DNA of 10,595 nucleotides, from NCBI GenBank assembly GCA_937974415.1, contig CALJXB010000267.1, positions 1 to 10,595 of the forward strand, given 5' to 3'. Below the pieces are notes generated by a model. That model was not told the DNA's origin. It was given only the letters and a program-made list of their open reading frames with translations, and searched no databases. This document shows positions 1-6,347 of this stretch, in pieces. Made by a program: the position numbers and the translations under genes. This DNA comes from an uncultured Kiloniellales bacterium. GTDB lineage: Bacteria; Pseudomonadota; Alphaproteobacteria; Kiloniellales; JAKSDN01. How positions within the stretch are numbered: the first letter of the stretch is position 1; every line of letters begins with the position of its first letter.

Positions 1-50
1 GAAAGGCCAAGCAACAGGAACAACACGCCGGCGCAGGCGCGTTTCGCCAT
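1..50 (-). CDS. N-terminus of an exported protein (partial, runs off the left edge)
   Basis: An ATG at 50-48 on the minus strand opens a frame beginning MAKRACAGVLFLLLGLS that continues past the edge of the window. A lysine/arginine pair followed by a leucine-rich stretch is the layout of an export signal; only 16 complete codons are visible. The start is supported by a good Shine-Dalgarno, GGGGAGGA, about 6 bases upstream. The gene begins 33 bases after the stop of the 85-residue secreted protein on the same strand, so the two may share a transcript. Function cannot be told from this fragment. Confidence 0.5.
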   Translation of the reverse strand, partial: MAKRACAGVLFLLLGL

Positions 51-83
51 CGAGTTCCTCCCCGTCGGTTGCGAGGCTCGAGC

Positions 84-341
84 TTAGCGTTTCGTGCGCC
101 GGCGTTTCAACCGCTTGGTTTCCACGGTTTGCGTATGGCCCACGTCGAAGAATGCGCCAGACCCGCTATCCGCAGTCTGTTGGCTTTGCAAATCGCAGAA
201 ATGGATCTGACGTCCGTCGGTCCTGTGAAATTTCCGCTGCTGGGCATGGTCGCCGCTGCGGGCGAGGGCCGGGGCAGCCAGAGCCAGTGACAGGGTGAGC
301 GCGGCCGCGGAAAGGGCTGCCGTCATCACGTAGGTGTGCAT
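84..341 (-). CDS. Small secreted protein of unknown function (85 aa)
   Basis: I do not recognise this family. Residues 1-27 form a convincing Sec signal peptide: a short N-region, the hydrophobic core AALSAAALTLSLALAA, and a likely signal peptidase I site after ALA near residue 27. The mature part is about 58 residues, hydrophilic, with one cysteine (so not an intramolecular disulfide protein) and a strongly basic tail, KRLKRRRTKR. The start is well supported by a near-perfect Shine-Dalgarno (AAGGAGG) 6 bases before the ATG. That site sits inside a small CTCC-TAA-GGAG hairpin that could mask it. It is divergent from the UDP-xylose synthase gene and followed 33 bases on by another exported protein. 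An alternative is that the C-terminal half is frameshifted and the true protein differs, which homologues would show. Confidence 0.65.
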   Translation of the reverse strand: MHTYVMTAALSAAALTLSLALAAPALARSGDHAQQRKFHRTDGRQIHFCDLQSQQTADSGSGAFFDVGHTQTVETKRLKRRRTKR

Positions 342-384
342 GTTTCGCCTCCTTAGGAGTGGTCGGGTTCCGCGGGATACAGAT

Positions 385-439
385 GGCCGAGCTTAGGCCT
401 CGGCCGAGTGAGGCGGCTGTGACGGGGCTCACGCCTCAC
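385..439. repeat. Cluster of inverted repeats in the divergent spacer
   Basis: Two adjacent inverted repeats lie upstream of the 85-residue gene. GGCCGAG (385-391) pairs with CTCGGCC (399-405) across 7 bases. GTGAGGC (408-414) pairs with GCCTCAC (433-439), with a nested GTGA/TCAC pair (419-422 and 429-432) inside. Neither is followed by a T-run on either strand, so they are not canonical terminators. They could be leader hairpins of the minus-strand gene or protein-binding sites. The rest of the 342-606 spacer shows no gene. Confidence 0.35.
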
Positions 440-513
440 GGCTTTGTGCGAAGTCGTGACACGGCCAACATGGGGCCCTAGCGGCTAGAGCTTTTCGCGG
501 CTTGTCGGCGCGA

Positions 514-556
514 CGGACAAAAAATCAGTGAGTGTCCGACTTGAGGACCCTATGAT
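514..556 (+). promoter_or_regulatory. Candidate operator and -10 element upstream of the UDP-xylose synthase gene
   Basis: CGGACA (514-519) and TGTCCG (533-538) form a perfect inverted repeat with half-site centres 19 bp apart, about two helical turns, as in many dimeric-regulator operators. Just downstream is TATGAT (551-556), five of six matches to the sigma-70 -10 consensus. No good -35 is seen at 16-18 bp spacing (GTGAGT at 528-533 is the best register), which would suit an activator-dependent promoter. The same repeat could also act on the divergent minus-strand gene. Confidence 0.28.
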
Positions 557-606
557 TAGCACCAGAGTCCATTGGTTTATGGCATTGATTCGGGAGGATA
601 TTCGGT

Positions 607-1545
607 TTGACCAAGAGAGTATTGGTGACAGGCGGCGCTGGATTTTTGGGGTCTCACTTGTGCGATCGTCTGCTCGAGCGGGGCTGCGATGTGCTCTGCG
701 TCGACAATTTCTTCACCGGGACCAAGCAGAACGTGGCCCATCTCATGGACAATCCCCTTTTCGAGCTGATGCGCCACGACATCACCTTCCCGCTCTATGT
801 GGAGGTGGACCAGATCTACAATCTCGCCTGTCCGGCCTCGCCCATTCACTATCAGTTCGACCCGGTGCAGACGACCAAGACCTGCGTCCATGGCGCCATC
901 AACATGCTAGGCCTGGCCAAGCGGGTGAAGGCCCGCATCCTGCAGGCCTCGACCAGCGAGGTCTACGGCGATCCTTCGGTGCACCCGCAGCCCGAGGGCT
1001 ACTGGGGTCACGTGAATCCGGTCGGGCCGCGGTCCTGCTACGACGAAGGCAAGCGCTGCGCGGAGACCCTTTTCTTCGACTACTACCGCCAGCATCGCCT
1101 GGCGATCCGGGTCGCGCGCATCTTCAATACCTACGGCCCCCGCATGCACTCCAACGACGGGCGGGTGGTCTCCAACTTCGTCGTTCAGGCCTTGAAGGGC
1201 GAGCCGGTCACCGTTTACGGCGACGGCAGCCAGACCCGGTCGTTCTGCTATGTCAGCGACCTGGTCGACGGCCTGATCGCCTTGATGGAGGCGCCGGACT
1301 CCCTGACCGGGCCGGTCAATCTCGGCAATCCTGTCGAGAACACCATCCTCGAGATCGCCGAGCTGATCCTGGCCAAGACCGGCTCGCGCTCCGAGATCGC
1401 GTCGAAGCCCCTGCCTGCCGACGATCCCAAGCAGCGCCAGCCGGAAATCTCGCTGGCGAAGTCCGAGCTGGGATGGCAGCCGACGGTGCCGCTCGATGCC
1501 GGGCTCGACAAGACCATCGCCTATTTCGAGAAGACGCTCGGCTGA
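607..1545 (+). CDS. uxs: UDP-glucuronate decarboxylase (UDP-xylose synthase)
   Basis: This short-chain dehydrogenase/reductase converts UDP-glucuronate to UDP-xylose plus CO2 with tightly bound NAD (EC 4.1.1.35), in the cytosol, supplying xylose for surface polysaccharide. The 312 residues match the soluble bacterial form without a membrane anchor. Visible motifs are the NAD-binding GGAGFLG (9-15, GxxGxxG), the STSEVYGDP segment (115-123) carrying the catalytic Thr116 and Glu118, and the YxxxK pair Tyr145/Lys149. The segment [11 protein letters not shown] (171-181) and the DPKQRQP motif near 273-279 are typical of the UXS family. The start is a TTG: GGGAGG lies 9 bases upstream, and no ATG in this frame precedes the Rossmann motif. 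It converges on fcl-gmd with a 52-base gap. A dTDP-glucose dehydratase is the nearest alternative, but the motifs favour UXS. Confidence 0.93.
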   Translation: MTKRVLVTGGAGFLGSHLCDRLLERGCDVLCVDNFFTGTKQNVAHLMDNPLFELMRHDITFPLYVEVDQIYNLACPASPIHYQFDPVQTTKTCVHGAINMLGLAKRVKARILQASTSEVYGDPSVHPQPEGYWGHVNPVGPRSCYDEGKRCAETLFFDYYRQHRLAIRVARIFNTYGPRMHSNDGRVVSNFVVQALKGEPVTVYGDGSQTRSFCYVSDLVDGLIALMEAPDSLTGPVNLGNPVENTILEIAELILAKTGSRSEIASKPLPADDPKQRQPEISLAKSELGWQPTVPLDAGLDKTIAYFEKTLG

Positions 1546-1571
1546 TAGGCTCGGCAATCGCAGACCGCCCC

Positions 1572-1591
1572 GTGGGCCACAATTCGCCCAC
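1572..1591. terminator. Possible bidirectional terminator hairpin between converging genes
   Basis: GTGGGC (1572-1577) and GCCCAC (1586-1591) form a perfect 6-bp stem with an 8-base loop, in the 52-base gap between two converging stop codons. No T-run follows on either strand, so it is not a classic intrinsic terminator. Its position is the main support. Confidence 0.3.
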
Positions 1592-1597
1592 CAGGTG

Positions 1598-2545
1598 TCA
1601 GGCCAGGGCGTTCTCGCAGTACCAGCGATAGGTCTGGGCGAGGCCGTCGCGCAGGCCGGTCGAGGGCGCCCAGCCGAGCGCGCGGAGCCGCGAGACGTCG
1701 AGCAGTTTTCGCGGAGTGCCGTCGGGCTTGCTCGGGTCGAAGGCGAGATCTCCGGCGAAGCCCGTCACCTCGGCGATCAAGGCGGCCAGTTCGCCGATCG
1801 CGATATCCTTGCCGGCCCCGACATTGACGTGGGCCTCGCCGGAATAGTTCTGCAGCAGGAAGGCGAGGGCGTCGGCCAAGTCCTCGACATAGAGGAACTC
1901 GCGGCGCGGGCGCCCCGAGCCCCAGACGGCGAGGCTGTCGGCGCCGGCCGTCTTGGCTTCGTGCGCCTTGTGCAGCAAGGCCGCGATCACGTGACTCGAG
2001 GCCGGATCGAAGTTGTCGCCTGGCCCGTAGAGGTTCGCCGGCATGGCCGTGATGAAGTCGCAGCCGTACTGACGCCGGTAGGCCTGGCACAGTTTCAGGC
2101 CGGCAATCTTGGCAACGGCGTACCATTGATTGGTCGCCTCCAGCGGGCCGGTCAAGAGGGCGTCTTCCGCCATCGGCTGGGCCGCGTCGCGCGGATAGAT
2201 GCAGGAAGAGCCGAGAAACAGCAGCTTCTCGACCCCGCAGCGCCAGGCGCCATGGACGACGTTGGTCTCGATCGCCAGATTGTCGTAGATGAACTCGGCC
2301 GGCCGGCTGTCGTTCGCCTGGATGCCGCCGACCGTCGCGGCCGCCATGACGACCGCCTGGGGCCTCACGTCGGCCAGCCAGGCCTCGACGTCGCTCTGGC
2401 GCCTGAGATCGACCTCCGCCCGGCCCACCGTGAGGATCTCGCAGTCTTCGCGCGCTAGCCGCCGGACCAGCGCGGCGCCGACCATGCCGCCGTGGCCGGC
2501 CACCCAGACCCGGCGCCCGGCGAGCCGGTAGGGGGCGTCAGTCAT
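1598..2545 (-). CDS. fcl: GDP-L-fucose synthase
   Basis: This cytosolic enzyme epimerises and reduces GDP-4-keto-6-deoxy-D-mannose, the product of Gmd, to GDP-L-fucose with NADPH (EC 1.1.1.271). The 315 residues are the normal family length. The Rossmann motif GHGGMVG is at 17-23. Active-site residues are all present and sit six positions later than in the E. coli enzyme: Ser113 and Cys115 in SSCIYP, Tyr142 and Lys146 in the YxxxK motif, and His185. NLYGPGDNF (171-179), [13 protein letters not shown] (214-226) and [10 protein letters not shown] (274-283) are family signatures. Its ATG lies inside the end of gmd (ATGACTGA, 8-base overlap), so translation of the two is probably coupled and no strong separate ribosome site is needed. 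The pairing with gmd makes the assignment very secure. Confidence 0.96.
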   Translation of the reverse strand: MTDAPYRLAGRRVWVAGHGGMVGAALVRRLAREDCEILTVGRAEVDLRRQSDVEAWLADVRPQAVVMAAATVGGIQANDSRPAEFIYDNLAIETNVVHGAWRCGVEKLLFLGSSCIYPRDAAQPMAEDALLTGPLEATNQWYAVAKIAGLKLCQAYRRQYGCDFITAMPANLYGPGDNFDPASSHVIAALLHKAHEAKTAGADSLAVWGSGRPRREFLYVEDLADALAFLLQNYSGEAHVNVGAGKDIAIGELAALIAEVTGFAGDLAFDPSKPDGTPRKLLDVSRLRALGWAPSTGLRDGLAQTYRWYCENALA

Positions 2546-3602
2546 GGCGGTTTCGCCGCTCGCTTTCGCGCCTCACGGCCGTGCGGTCGGCGGCCACCAT
2601 CTCGCGAACCAGCGCCTCGAACGAGGTCTTGTGCTGCCAACCCAGGACGCGGCGCGCCTTGGCGGCGTCGCCGACCAGATGGTCGACCTCGGCGGGACGG
2701 TAATAGCGCGGGTCGACCTTCACCAGAACCGCACCGCTCGCCGCATCGAAGCCCTCTTCCTCGACCCCCCGGCCGCGCCACGCGATGCTGTGCCCAACCT
2801 CGGCGAAGGCGCGTTCGACGAACTCGCGCACCGAATGGGCTTCGCCCGTGGCGAGGACGTAGTCGTCGGGCTCCGCTTGCTGCAGCATGAGCCACATTCC
2901 TTCCACGTAGTCGCGGGCATGGCCCCAGTCGCGCCGGGACTCGAGATTGCCGAGATAGAGGCAGTCCTGCAGGCCGAGTTCGATGGCCGCGACCGCCCGG
3001 GTGATCTTGCGGGTGACGAAGGTCTCGCCGCGATTCGGGCTCTCGTGATTGAAGAGAATGCCGTTGGAGGCGTGGAAGCCGTAGCTCTCGCGGTAGTTCA
3101 CGGTGATCCAATAGCCGTAGAGCTTGGCGGTGCCGTAGGGGCTGCGCGGATGAAACGGCGTGGCCTCGTCCTGGGGGGCCGGAACGTTGCCGTACATCTC
3201 CGACGTCGAGGCCTGATAAAAGCGCGTTCGCTCCTTCAGGCCGAGGATGCGAATGGCCTCGAGTACGCGAAGCGCACCCAGCGCATCGGCGTTGGCGGTG
3301 TATTCCGGCGTCTCGAAGCTGACCTGCACGTGGCTTTGTGCCGCGAGATTGTAGATCTCGGTGGGCTGGGTTTCCTGGACCAGGCGAATGATGTTGGTCG
3401 GGTCGGTCAGGTCGCCGTAGTGCAGGAAGAAGCGGACGTTTTCTTCGTGGGGGTCGTGATAGAGGTGATCGACCCGCGAGGTGTTGAAGGAGGACGAGCG
3501 TCGCTTCACGCCGTGGACCCGGTATCCCTTGCCCAGGAGGAACTCGGCCAGATAGGCGCCGTCCTGACCCGTAACCCCGGTTATGAGAGCCGTCTTTCGC
3601 AC
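2538..3602 (-). CDS. gmd: GDP-mannose 4,6-dehydratase
   Basis: It catalyses the first committed step to GDP-L-fucose (and GDP-rhamnose), dehydrating GDP-D-mannose to GDP-4-keto-6-deoxymannose with bound NADP (EC 4.2.1.47). The 354-residue protein begins [18 protein letters not shown], with the diagnostic GVTGQDG nucleotide-binding loop at 9-15. The active-site set is visible: Thr133 and Glu135 in STSEMYGN, and Tyr156/Lys160 in [22 protein letters not shown] (about 186-200) and [17 protein letters not shown] (221-237) are family signatures. The start chosen is the GTG at 3602, since the family begins at exactly this point and AGGA lies 9 bases upstream. A longer frame open to 3677 adds 25 arginine-rich residues unlike any Gmd. 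It leads a two-gene unit with fcl. Confidence 0.96.
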   Translation of the reverse strand: MRKTALITGVTGQDGAYLAEFLLGKGYRVHGVKRRSSSFNTSRVDHLYHDPHEENVRFFLHYGDLTDPTNIIRLVQETQPTEIYNLAAQSHVQVSFETPEYTANADALGALRVLEAIRILGLKERTRFYQASTSEMYGNVPAPQDEATPFHPRSPYGTAKLYGYWITVNYRESYGFHASNGILFNHESPNRGETFVTRKITRAVAAIELGLQDCLYLGNLESRRDWGHARDYVEGMWLMLQQAEPDDYVLATGEAHSVREFVERAFAEVGHSIAWRGRGVEEEGFDAASGAVLVKVDPRYYRPAEVDHLVGDAAKARRVLGWQHKTSFEALVREMVAADRTAVRRESERRNRHD

Positions 3603-3667
3603 ACCGAACCGTCCTAAGCGCTGAGCGAGCCGGGCTCTCCTCCGTGAGCGCGGACCCGTGCGGCACC

Positions 3668-3697
3668 TCTCTAGCACCTGACGCCCGGCGATGCCAA
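3668..3697 (-). promoter_or_regulatory. Weak sigma-70-type promoter candidate for gmd-fcl
   Basis: On the minus strand TTGGCA (3697-3692) is followed 18 bases later by TAGAGA (3673-3668), about 65 bases before the gmd GTG. The -35 matches five of six consensus positions but the -10 only three. The -35 lies in the loop of the hairpin at 3682-3707. Confidence 0.25.
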
Positions 3698-3707
3698 CGG
3701 CCGGGTG
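3682..3707 (-). terminator. Hairpin after the M23 peptidase gene
   Basis: CCCGGC (3684-3689) pairs with GCCGGG (3700-3705) across a 10-base loop, extendable by a wobble and one more pair to 3682/3707. It sits about 20 bases beyond the stop of the minus-strand peptidase gene. No T-run follows, so terminator function is only inferred from position; it also overlaps the candidate gmd promoter. Confidence 0.28.
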
Positions 3708-3728
3708 GTTCCGGAGGTGGCCGGGGCC

Positions 3729-4781
3729 TCAGCGAATCTCCGCCTCGGCGACGGACTCCAGCACCACCGCGCCCTTGCGGATGAGAATGAACTCGCCCCG
3801 ATAGCGCCCCGCCGGCCAGCCGTCCGCCGGGGCTTGGCGGCCGATCGGCTGCAGCCAAAGGGTCTCGGTGCTCGCGGCTGGGGCGCTCGTCCATTCCATG
3901 ACCAGACGCCCCGCGGGGTCGAACACCCTGAGGCGCTGGCGGTCTCCGGGGTGCAGCCCGAACATGCGGACATAGAACCACAGGTCCGATCGGGTGGTCG
4001 GCGGATGCTCCCCGTAGCCGCCCCGCTCGATGCCCCTAAGGCTCGGCGCGCGCGACGCGAAGCCGGCATTGAGAACGCCGCTCGCCTGGTAAGCGAGGCG
4101 CCGCATCGCCTCGTCCCGCCACAAGGGTTGGCGGGGACCGCGGCAGCCGGCCTCGGCCCCGACTCCTTGCTGTGGCCCGAGGAAGGGGTCGATCGCCCGC
4201 TCGCCGTGCCAAACGGTCAGGTGGAGGTGGGGAAACTCCGCCAGGCCCGACATGCCGACCAGGCCGAGAGGCGCGCCGGCCTCCACCGCGTCGCCGGGCG
4301 CCACGCCGACACTGCCTTGGCGCAGGTGGCAATACTGTGTGCGCCAGCCGCCGCCGTGATCCAGCACCACGCCGTTGCCGCATTCCCGGCCCGGGCTGCC
4401 AGGCGTCCCGAGCTCGTCGGGAAAGCCGTCCGCAACGCCGTCGCGCAGCGAGGCGACCCGGCCTGTGGCCGCGGCCAGGACAACGACCCCGCGTTCGACG
4501 TCCGTGAGGTCGCGCACCCTGAAATCGGTGCCCTTGTGGCCGTCGTTGGCAAGCGGGCCGCAGGCGTGGTCGCTGGCGCCGGACCCGGGATCGACGTCGA
4601 AATAGTTCTGCACGAAGCAGTCCTGGCCCAGGGCACAGTCGATCGGAATTTCGAGGCGCGGCGGCTCGGCTGCCGCCGCGCCAGCCAAACAGCCAATCAT
4701 CAAGGCCGCCGCCAAGATCCGACCGACGATGTGCCGGTGCCACCGGTCGGCTGGTGCCGAAATTCTGTCGCAAGCTGTCAA
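3729..4781 (-). CDS. Secreted M23-family zinc metallopeptidase (LytM type)
   Basis: M23 peptidases cut peptide crosslinks in the cell wall; this one is predicted to act in the periplasm. Of 350 residues, 1-38 look like a signal peptide (His/Arg-rich N-region, core ILAAALMIGCLAGAAA, cleavage near AAA-EPP). The peptidase domain spans about 75-205. The expected zinc ligands are present as HKGTD (His82, Asp86) and HLH (His185, His187), with His152 in the YCHL motif, so the enzyme looks active. Residues 225-350 form a second region of likely beta-strand character that I cannot name. The start is a TTG with GGAG 7 bases upstream; the only ATG further in (codon 28) would break the signal peptide. 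It is divergent from the hsp20 unit. The natural substrate, peptidoglycan or another protein, is not evident. Confidence 0.87.
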   Translation of the reverse strand: MTACDRISAPADRWHRHIVGRILAAALMIGCLAGAAAAEPPRLEIPIDCALGQDCFVQNYFDVDPGSGASDHACGPLANDGHKGTDFRVRDLTDVERGVVVLAAATGRVASLRDGVADGFPDELGTPGSPGRECGNGVVLDHGGGWRTQYCHLRQGSVGVAPGDAVEAGAPLGLVGMSGLAEFPHLHLTVWHGERAIDPFLGPQQGVGAEAGCRGPRQPLWRDEAMRRLAYQASGVLNAGFASRAPSLRGIERGGYGEHPPTTRSDLWFYVRMFGLHPGDRQRLRVFDPAGRLVMEWTSAPAASTETLWLQPIGRQAPADGWPAGRYRGEFILIRKGAVVLESVAEAEIR

Positions 4782-4891
4782 GCGAACACTCCACGCTTGC
4801 CCGACCCGGATTTGCTCTCAAGGCGATGGTAATGGCCGCCGCAGAGTCGCACCTAGAGCCGATTACGACGGGCCGGCGGGTGGGTGCTCGC

Positions 4892-4922
4892 CTTGATTTA
4901 GTGGCCCTTCGCCCCCAAGTAT
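4892..4922 (+). promoter_or_regulatory. Sigma-32 (RpoH)-type heat-shock promoter for hsp20
   Basis: CTTGATT (4892-4898) and CCCCAAGT (4913-4920) are separated by 14 bases. This resembles the heat-shock consensus CTTGAAA-N14-CCCCATNT in both boxes and in spacing. The predicted transcription start, about 4927-4930, gives a leader of roughly 107 nt before hsp20, a normal length for an RNA-thermometer leader. Confidence 0.55.
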
Positions 4923-4925
4923 CTG

Positions 4926-5035
4926 GTCGACGGCGCCGATCTCGGGCCGTTGACGGGCGGAGTGCCGACGCCATACGGATTGCGCCTGTCGCTGCGAATG
5001 CAAGCGTTGCTCATTGAGAAGGAGGGCGCTGCGCG
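4926..5035 (+). promoter_or_regulatory. ROSE-like RNA thermometer in the hsp20 leader
   Basis: ROSE elements are 5' leaders of small heat-shock genes whose last hairpin hides the Shine-Dalgarno through a UYGCU motif and melts on heating. Here UUGCU (5007-5011) faces AGGAG (5020-5024) in the exact ROSE register: U-G, U-A, G opposite G, C-G, U-A, with an 8-nt loop. Below it AGCG (5003-5006) pairs with CGCU (5027-5030) and GC (5000-5001) with GC (5031-5032), leaving GG 5025-5026 and A5002 bulged. The AGGAGG at 5020-5025 is the only ribosome site for hsp20. Upstream, GTCGACGG (4926-4933) pairs with CCGTTGAC (4947-4954), with an inner CCG/CGG stem, as a stable first hairpin. A smaller stem, GGCG/CGCC, is possible at 4956-4972. 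Folding was done by eye. Confidence 0.6.
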
Positions 5036-5458
5036 ATGAGCCGACCGTCCCTGTTCGGCAGCCCGTTGCTTCTCGGGTTCGAGGAGTTCGAGCGTGCGGT
5101 CGAGCGTATAACGAAGCATGCCGACGACAACTATCCCCCCTACAACGTCGAGCAGCACTCCGAGAGCCATCTGCGCATCGTTTTGGCGGTGGCCGGCTTT
5201 TCGTCCGAGGACTTGTCGGTCCAGGTCGAGGGCAACCAGCTCGTCATTCGCGGCCGGCATTCGCCCGAAGAGGGCGGAAACTTGTTGCACCGGGGCATCG
5301 CGACCCGCCAATTTCAGCGCAGTTTCGTCTTGGCGGACGGCATCGAAGTGACCGGCGCGGCGCTCGACGACGGCCTTTTGCGGATCGATTTGCAACGCCC
5401 CCTGGTCGACACCCAAGTCCGCCGCATCGAGATCGTACCGGGGGCCGGCCGGGATTGA
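5036..5458 (+). CDS. hsp20: Small heat-shock protein, Hsp20/alpha-crystallin family
   Basis: This is a cytosolic ATP-independent holdase that binds unfolding proteins until DnaK/ClpB refold them. The 140 residues suit an IbpA/HspA-type bacterial protein. A short N-terminal arm (1-34, MSRPSLFGSPLLLGFEEFER) is followed by the alpha-crystallin domain, about 35-125. It contains YNVEQHSESHLRIVLAVAGF and a RQFQRSFVLADGIEV segment (91-105), and ends in the characteristic ALDDGLLRIDL (109-119, with the conserved G-x-L). The C-terminal IEI (131-133) is the I-x-I motif that docks neighbouring dimers in the oligomer. The ATG follows AGGAGG by 10 bases; that site is held in the ROSE-like hairpin, and a sigma-32-type promoter lies upstream, so heat control at both transcription and translation is likely. 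A DUF1150 gene follows. Confidence 0.96.
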   Translation: MSRPSLFGSPLLLGFEEFERAVERITKHADDNYPPYNVEQHSESHLRIVLAVAGFSSEDLSVQVEGNQLVIRGRHSPEEGGNLLHRGIATRQFQRSFVLADGIEVTGAALDDGLLRIDLQRPLVDTQVRRIEIVPGAGRD

Positions 5459-5473
5459 CCCCGGGATCGACCT

Positions 5474-5506
5474 CGGCCGCCTAGACCGACAACGCAGCGG
5501 CGGCTG
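5474..5506. repeat. GC-rich hairpin between hsp20 and the DUF1150 gene
   Basis: GCCGCC (5476-5481) pairs perfectly with GGCGGC (5499-5504), extendable to 8 pairs with one wobble (5474-5506), loop 17 bases. It lies just after the hsp20 stop in a 117-base gap. Without a T-run it is more likely an mRNA-stabilising or partial-termination structure than a full terminator. Confidence 0.25.
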
Positions 5507-5575
5507 GGCGCGTACCACCTATAGGACGCCTGGCCAACCAATGAGGAAGCCAATCTGGCGGGTTATGAGGATATG

Positions 5576-5791
5576 ATGGATCTGGAACGAACGTTACGCA
5601 GCTTGAGCTCTCAGGACTTCCTATCTTTGGGGCTGAGTCAGGTCGCTTACGTCAAGCCCCTGGAGCAAGACGGCCACAGCTATTTTGCCGTCTATGCGGC
5701 CGACGGCACCGAGATGGCCGTTCTGGCCAGTCGGGATGCGGCATATTCGGTGATTCGACAACACGACATGGAGCCGCTCACCCTGCACTAA
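5576..5791 (+). CDS. DUF1150 family protein
   Basis: The protein (71 residues from this start) shows the DUF1150 pattern clearly: DFLSLGLSQVAYVKPL near the front, then YFAVYAADGTEMAVLASRDAAYSVIRQHDMEPLTLH to the end in two adjoining conserved blocks. The molecular role of the family is unknown. It is a small soluble protein found in alphaproteobacteria, very often directly after an hsp20 gene, as here. GAGG at 5567-5570 lies 5 bases before the ATG at 5576 but only 2 before an adjacent ATG at 5573, so 5576 is the likelier start; the difference is one methionine. No separate promoter was recognised in the 117-base gap, so co-transcription with hsp20 under heat-shock control is plausible. Confidence 0.92.
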   Translation: MDLERTLRSLSSQDFLSLGLSQVAYVKPLEQDGHSYFAVYAADGTEMAVLASRDAAYSVIRQHDMEPLTLH

Positions 5792-5792
5792 A

Positions 5793-5832
5793 CCGGCGAG
5801 GCCTTTGGGCCGGGACAGGCCGGCTTACCGGT
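5793..5832. terminator. Nested GC-rich inverted repeats between converging genes
   Basis: The 69-base gap between the DUF1150 and ptsN stop codons holds overlapping stems: CCGGC (5793-5797) with GCCGG (5819-5823), and inside it GGCC (5800-5803) with GGCC (5808-5811). ACCGG (5792-5796) with CCGGT (5828-5832) is an alternative outer stem. The location suits a shared terminator, but neither strand has a proper T-run. Confidence 0.3.
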
Positions 5833-5860
5833 CTTGGGGGTGGGGCTTGGGCCGGCGGCT

Positions 5861-6325
5861 CTAGGCCGCGTGGCTGGCCGTCGATTCGGTCAGCAGGGCG
5901 AAGATCGCTTCGGCCGTGTCACTGCCGCGCAGCTTCTCGCAGATCGATCGGTCACGCAGAAGCCGCGACACCCGAGCCAGCGCCTTGAGATGGTCGGCGC
6001 CGGCGGATTCGGGCGCCAACAGCAGGCAGATGAGATCGACCGGCTGCTCGTCGATGGCATCGAAATCGATCGGTGTTTCGAGCCGGGCAAAGAAGCCGTA
6101 GAGCCGGTCGAGGCCGGGCAGCTTGCCGTGCGGGATGGCGATCCCATTGCCGACGCCGGTCGTGCCCAGGCGCTCGCGTTCGATCAAAACCTCGAAAATC
6201 GCGCGCTCCGGTTCGCCGGTCACATCGGCCGCGCGGCGGGCCAAATCCTGCAGCGCCTGTTTTTTGCTGGTGGCGCGCAGGTTGGCGACGATGCCCTCGA
6301 GGCTGATTAGATCGTTGATCTCCAT
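5861..6325 (-). CDS. ptsN: PTS IIA-like nitrogen-regulatory protein, EIIA-Ntr
   Basis: EIIA-Ntr is the last phosphoacceptor of the nitrogen phosphotransferase chain (PtsP-NPr-PtsN), a cytosolic regulator rather than a sugar importer. It affects potassium transport, stress responses and nitrogen control through protein contacts. At 154 residues it is full length: one PTS EIIA type-2 domain. The phosphorylated histidine is His66 in GVGNGIAIPHGKLPGL, and ERERLGTTG just before it is also conserved. DLICLLLAPESAGADHLKALARVSRLLRD (about 97-125) is the other family block. It begins 22 bases after the hpf stop with only a weak ribosome site, so co-transcription with hpf is likely. The linkage to rpoN is the usual one in Proteobacteria and supports the Ntr role. 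Confidence 0.96.
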   Translation of the reverse strand: MEINDLISLEGIVANLRATSKKQALQDLARRAADVTGEPERAIFEVLIERERLGTTGVGNGIAIPHGKLPGLDRLYGFFARLETPIDFDAIDEQPVDLICLLLAPESAGADHLKALARVSRLLRDRSICEKLRGSDTAEAIFALLTESTASHAA

Positions 6326-6347
6326 GCTCGATGCTCGCGTGATCGCC

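Noticed and set aside
1496..2458. A 320-residue plus-strand frame across the end of the UDP-xylose synthase gene and opposite fcl.
   Set aside because: Its composition (rich in G, R, A, V without motifs) is the mirror of the fcl coding strand, and fcl has every catalytic residue.
3603..3677. A 25-residue upstream extension of gmd.
   Set aside because: The added residues are arginine-rich and unlike the family, which begins exactly at the GTG at 3602 with a fitting ribosome site.
2542..3981. A 479-residue minus-strand frame overlapping gmd in another frame.
   Set aside because: It is arginine- and proline-rich, typical of an out-of-frame read in GC-rich DNA, and lies over the intact gmd gene.
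4902..5039. An open frame with protein-like composition (for example KYLVDGADLGPLTGG) that runs through the hsp20 leader and stops in ATGA overlap with the hsp20 start.
   Set aside because: It has no usable start with a ribosome site; the only ATG (4998) gives 13 residues with no Shine-Dalgarno. The thermometer and promoter explain the same bases better. Codon-level conservation in relatives would reopen it.
4898..5518. A 206-residue minus-strand frame opposite hsp20.
   Set aside because: It is the antisense shadow of a well-supported chaperone gene and its leader, with no recognisable domain.
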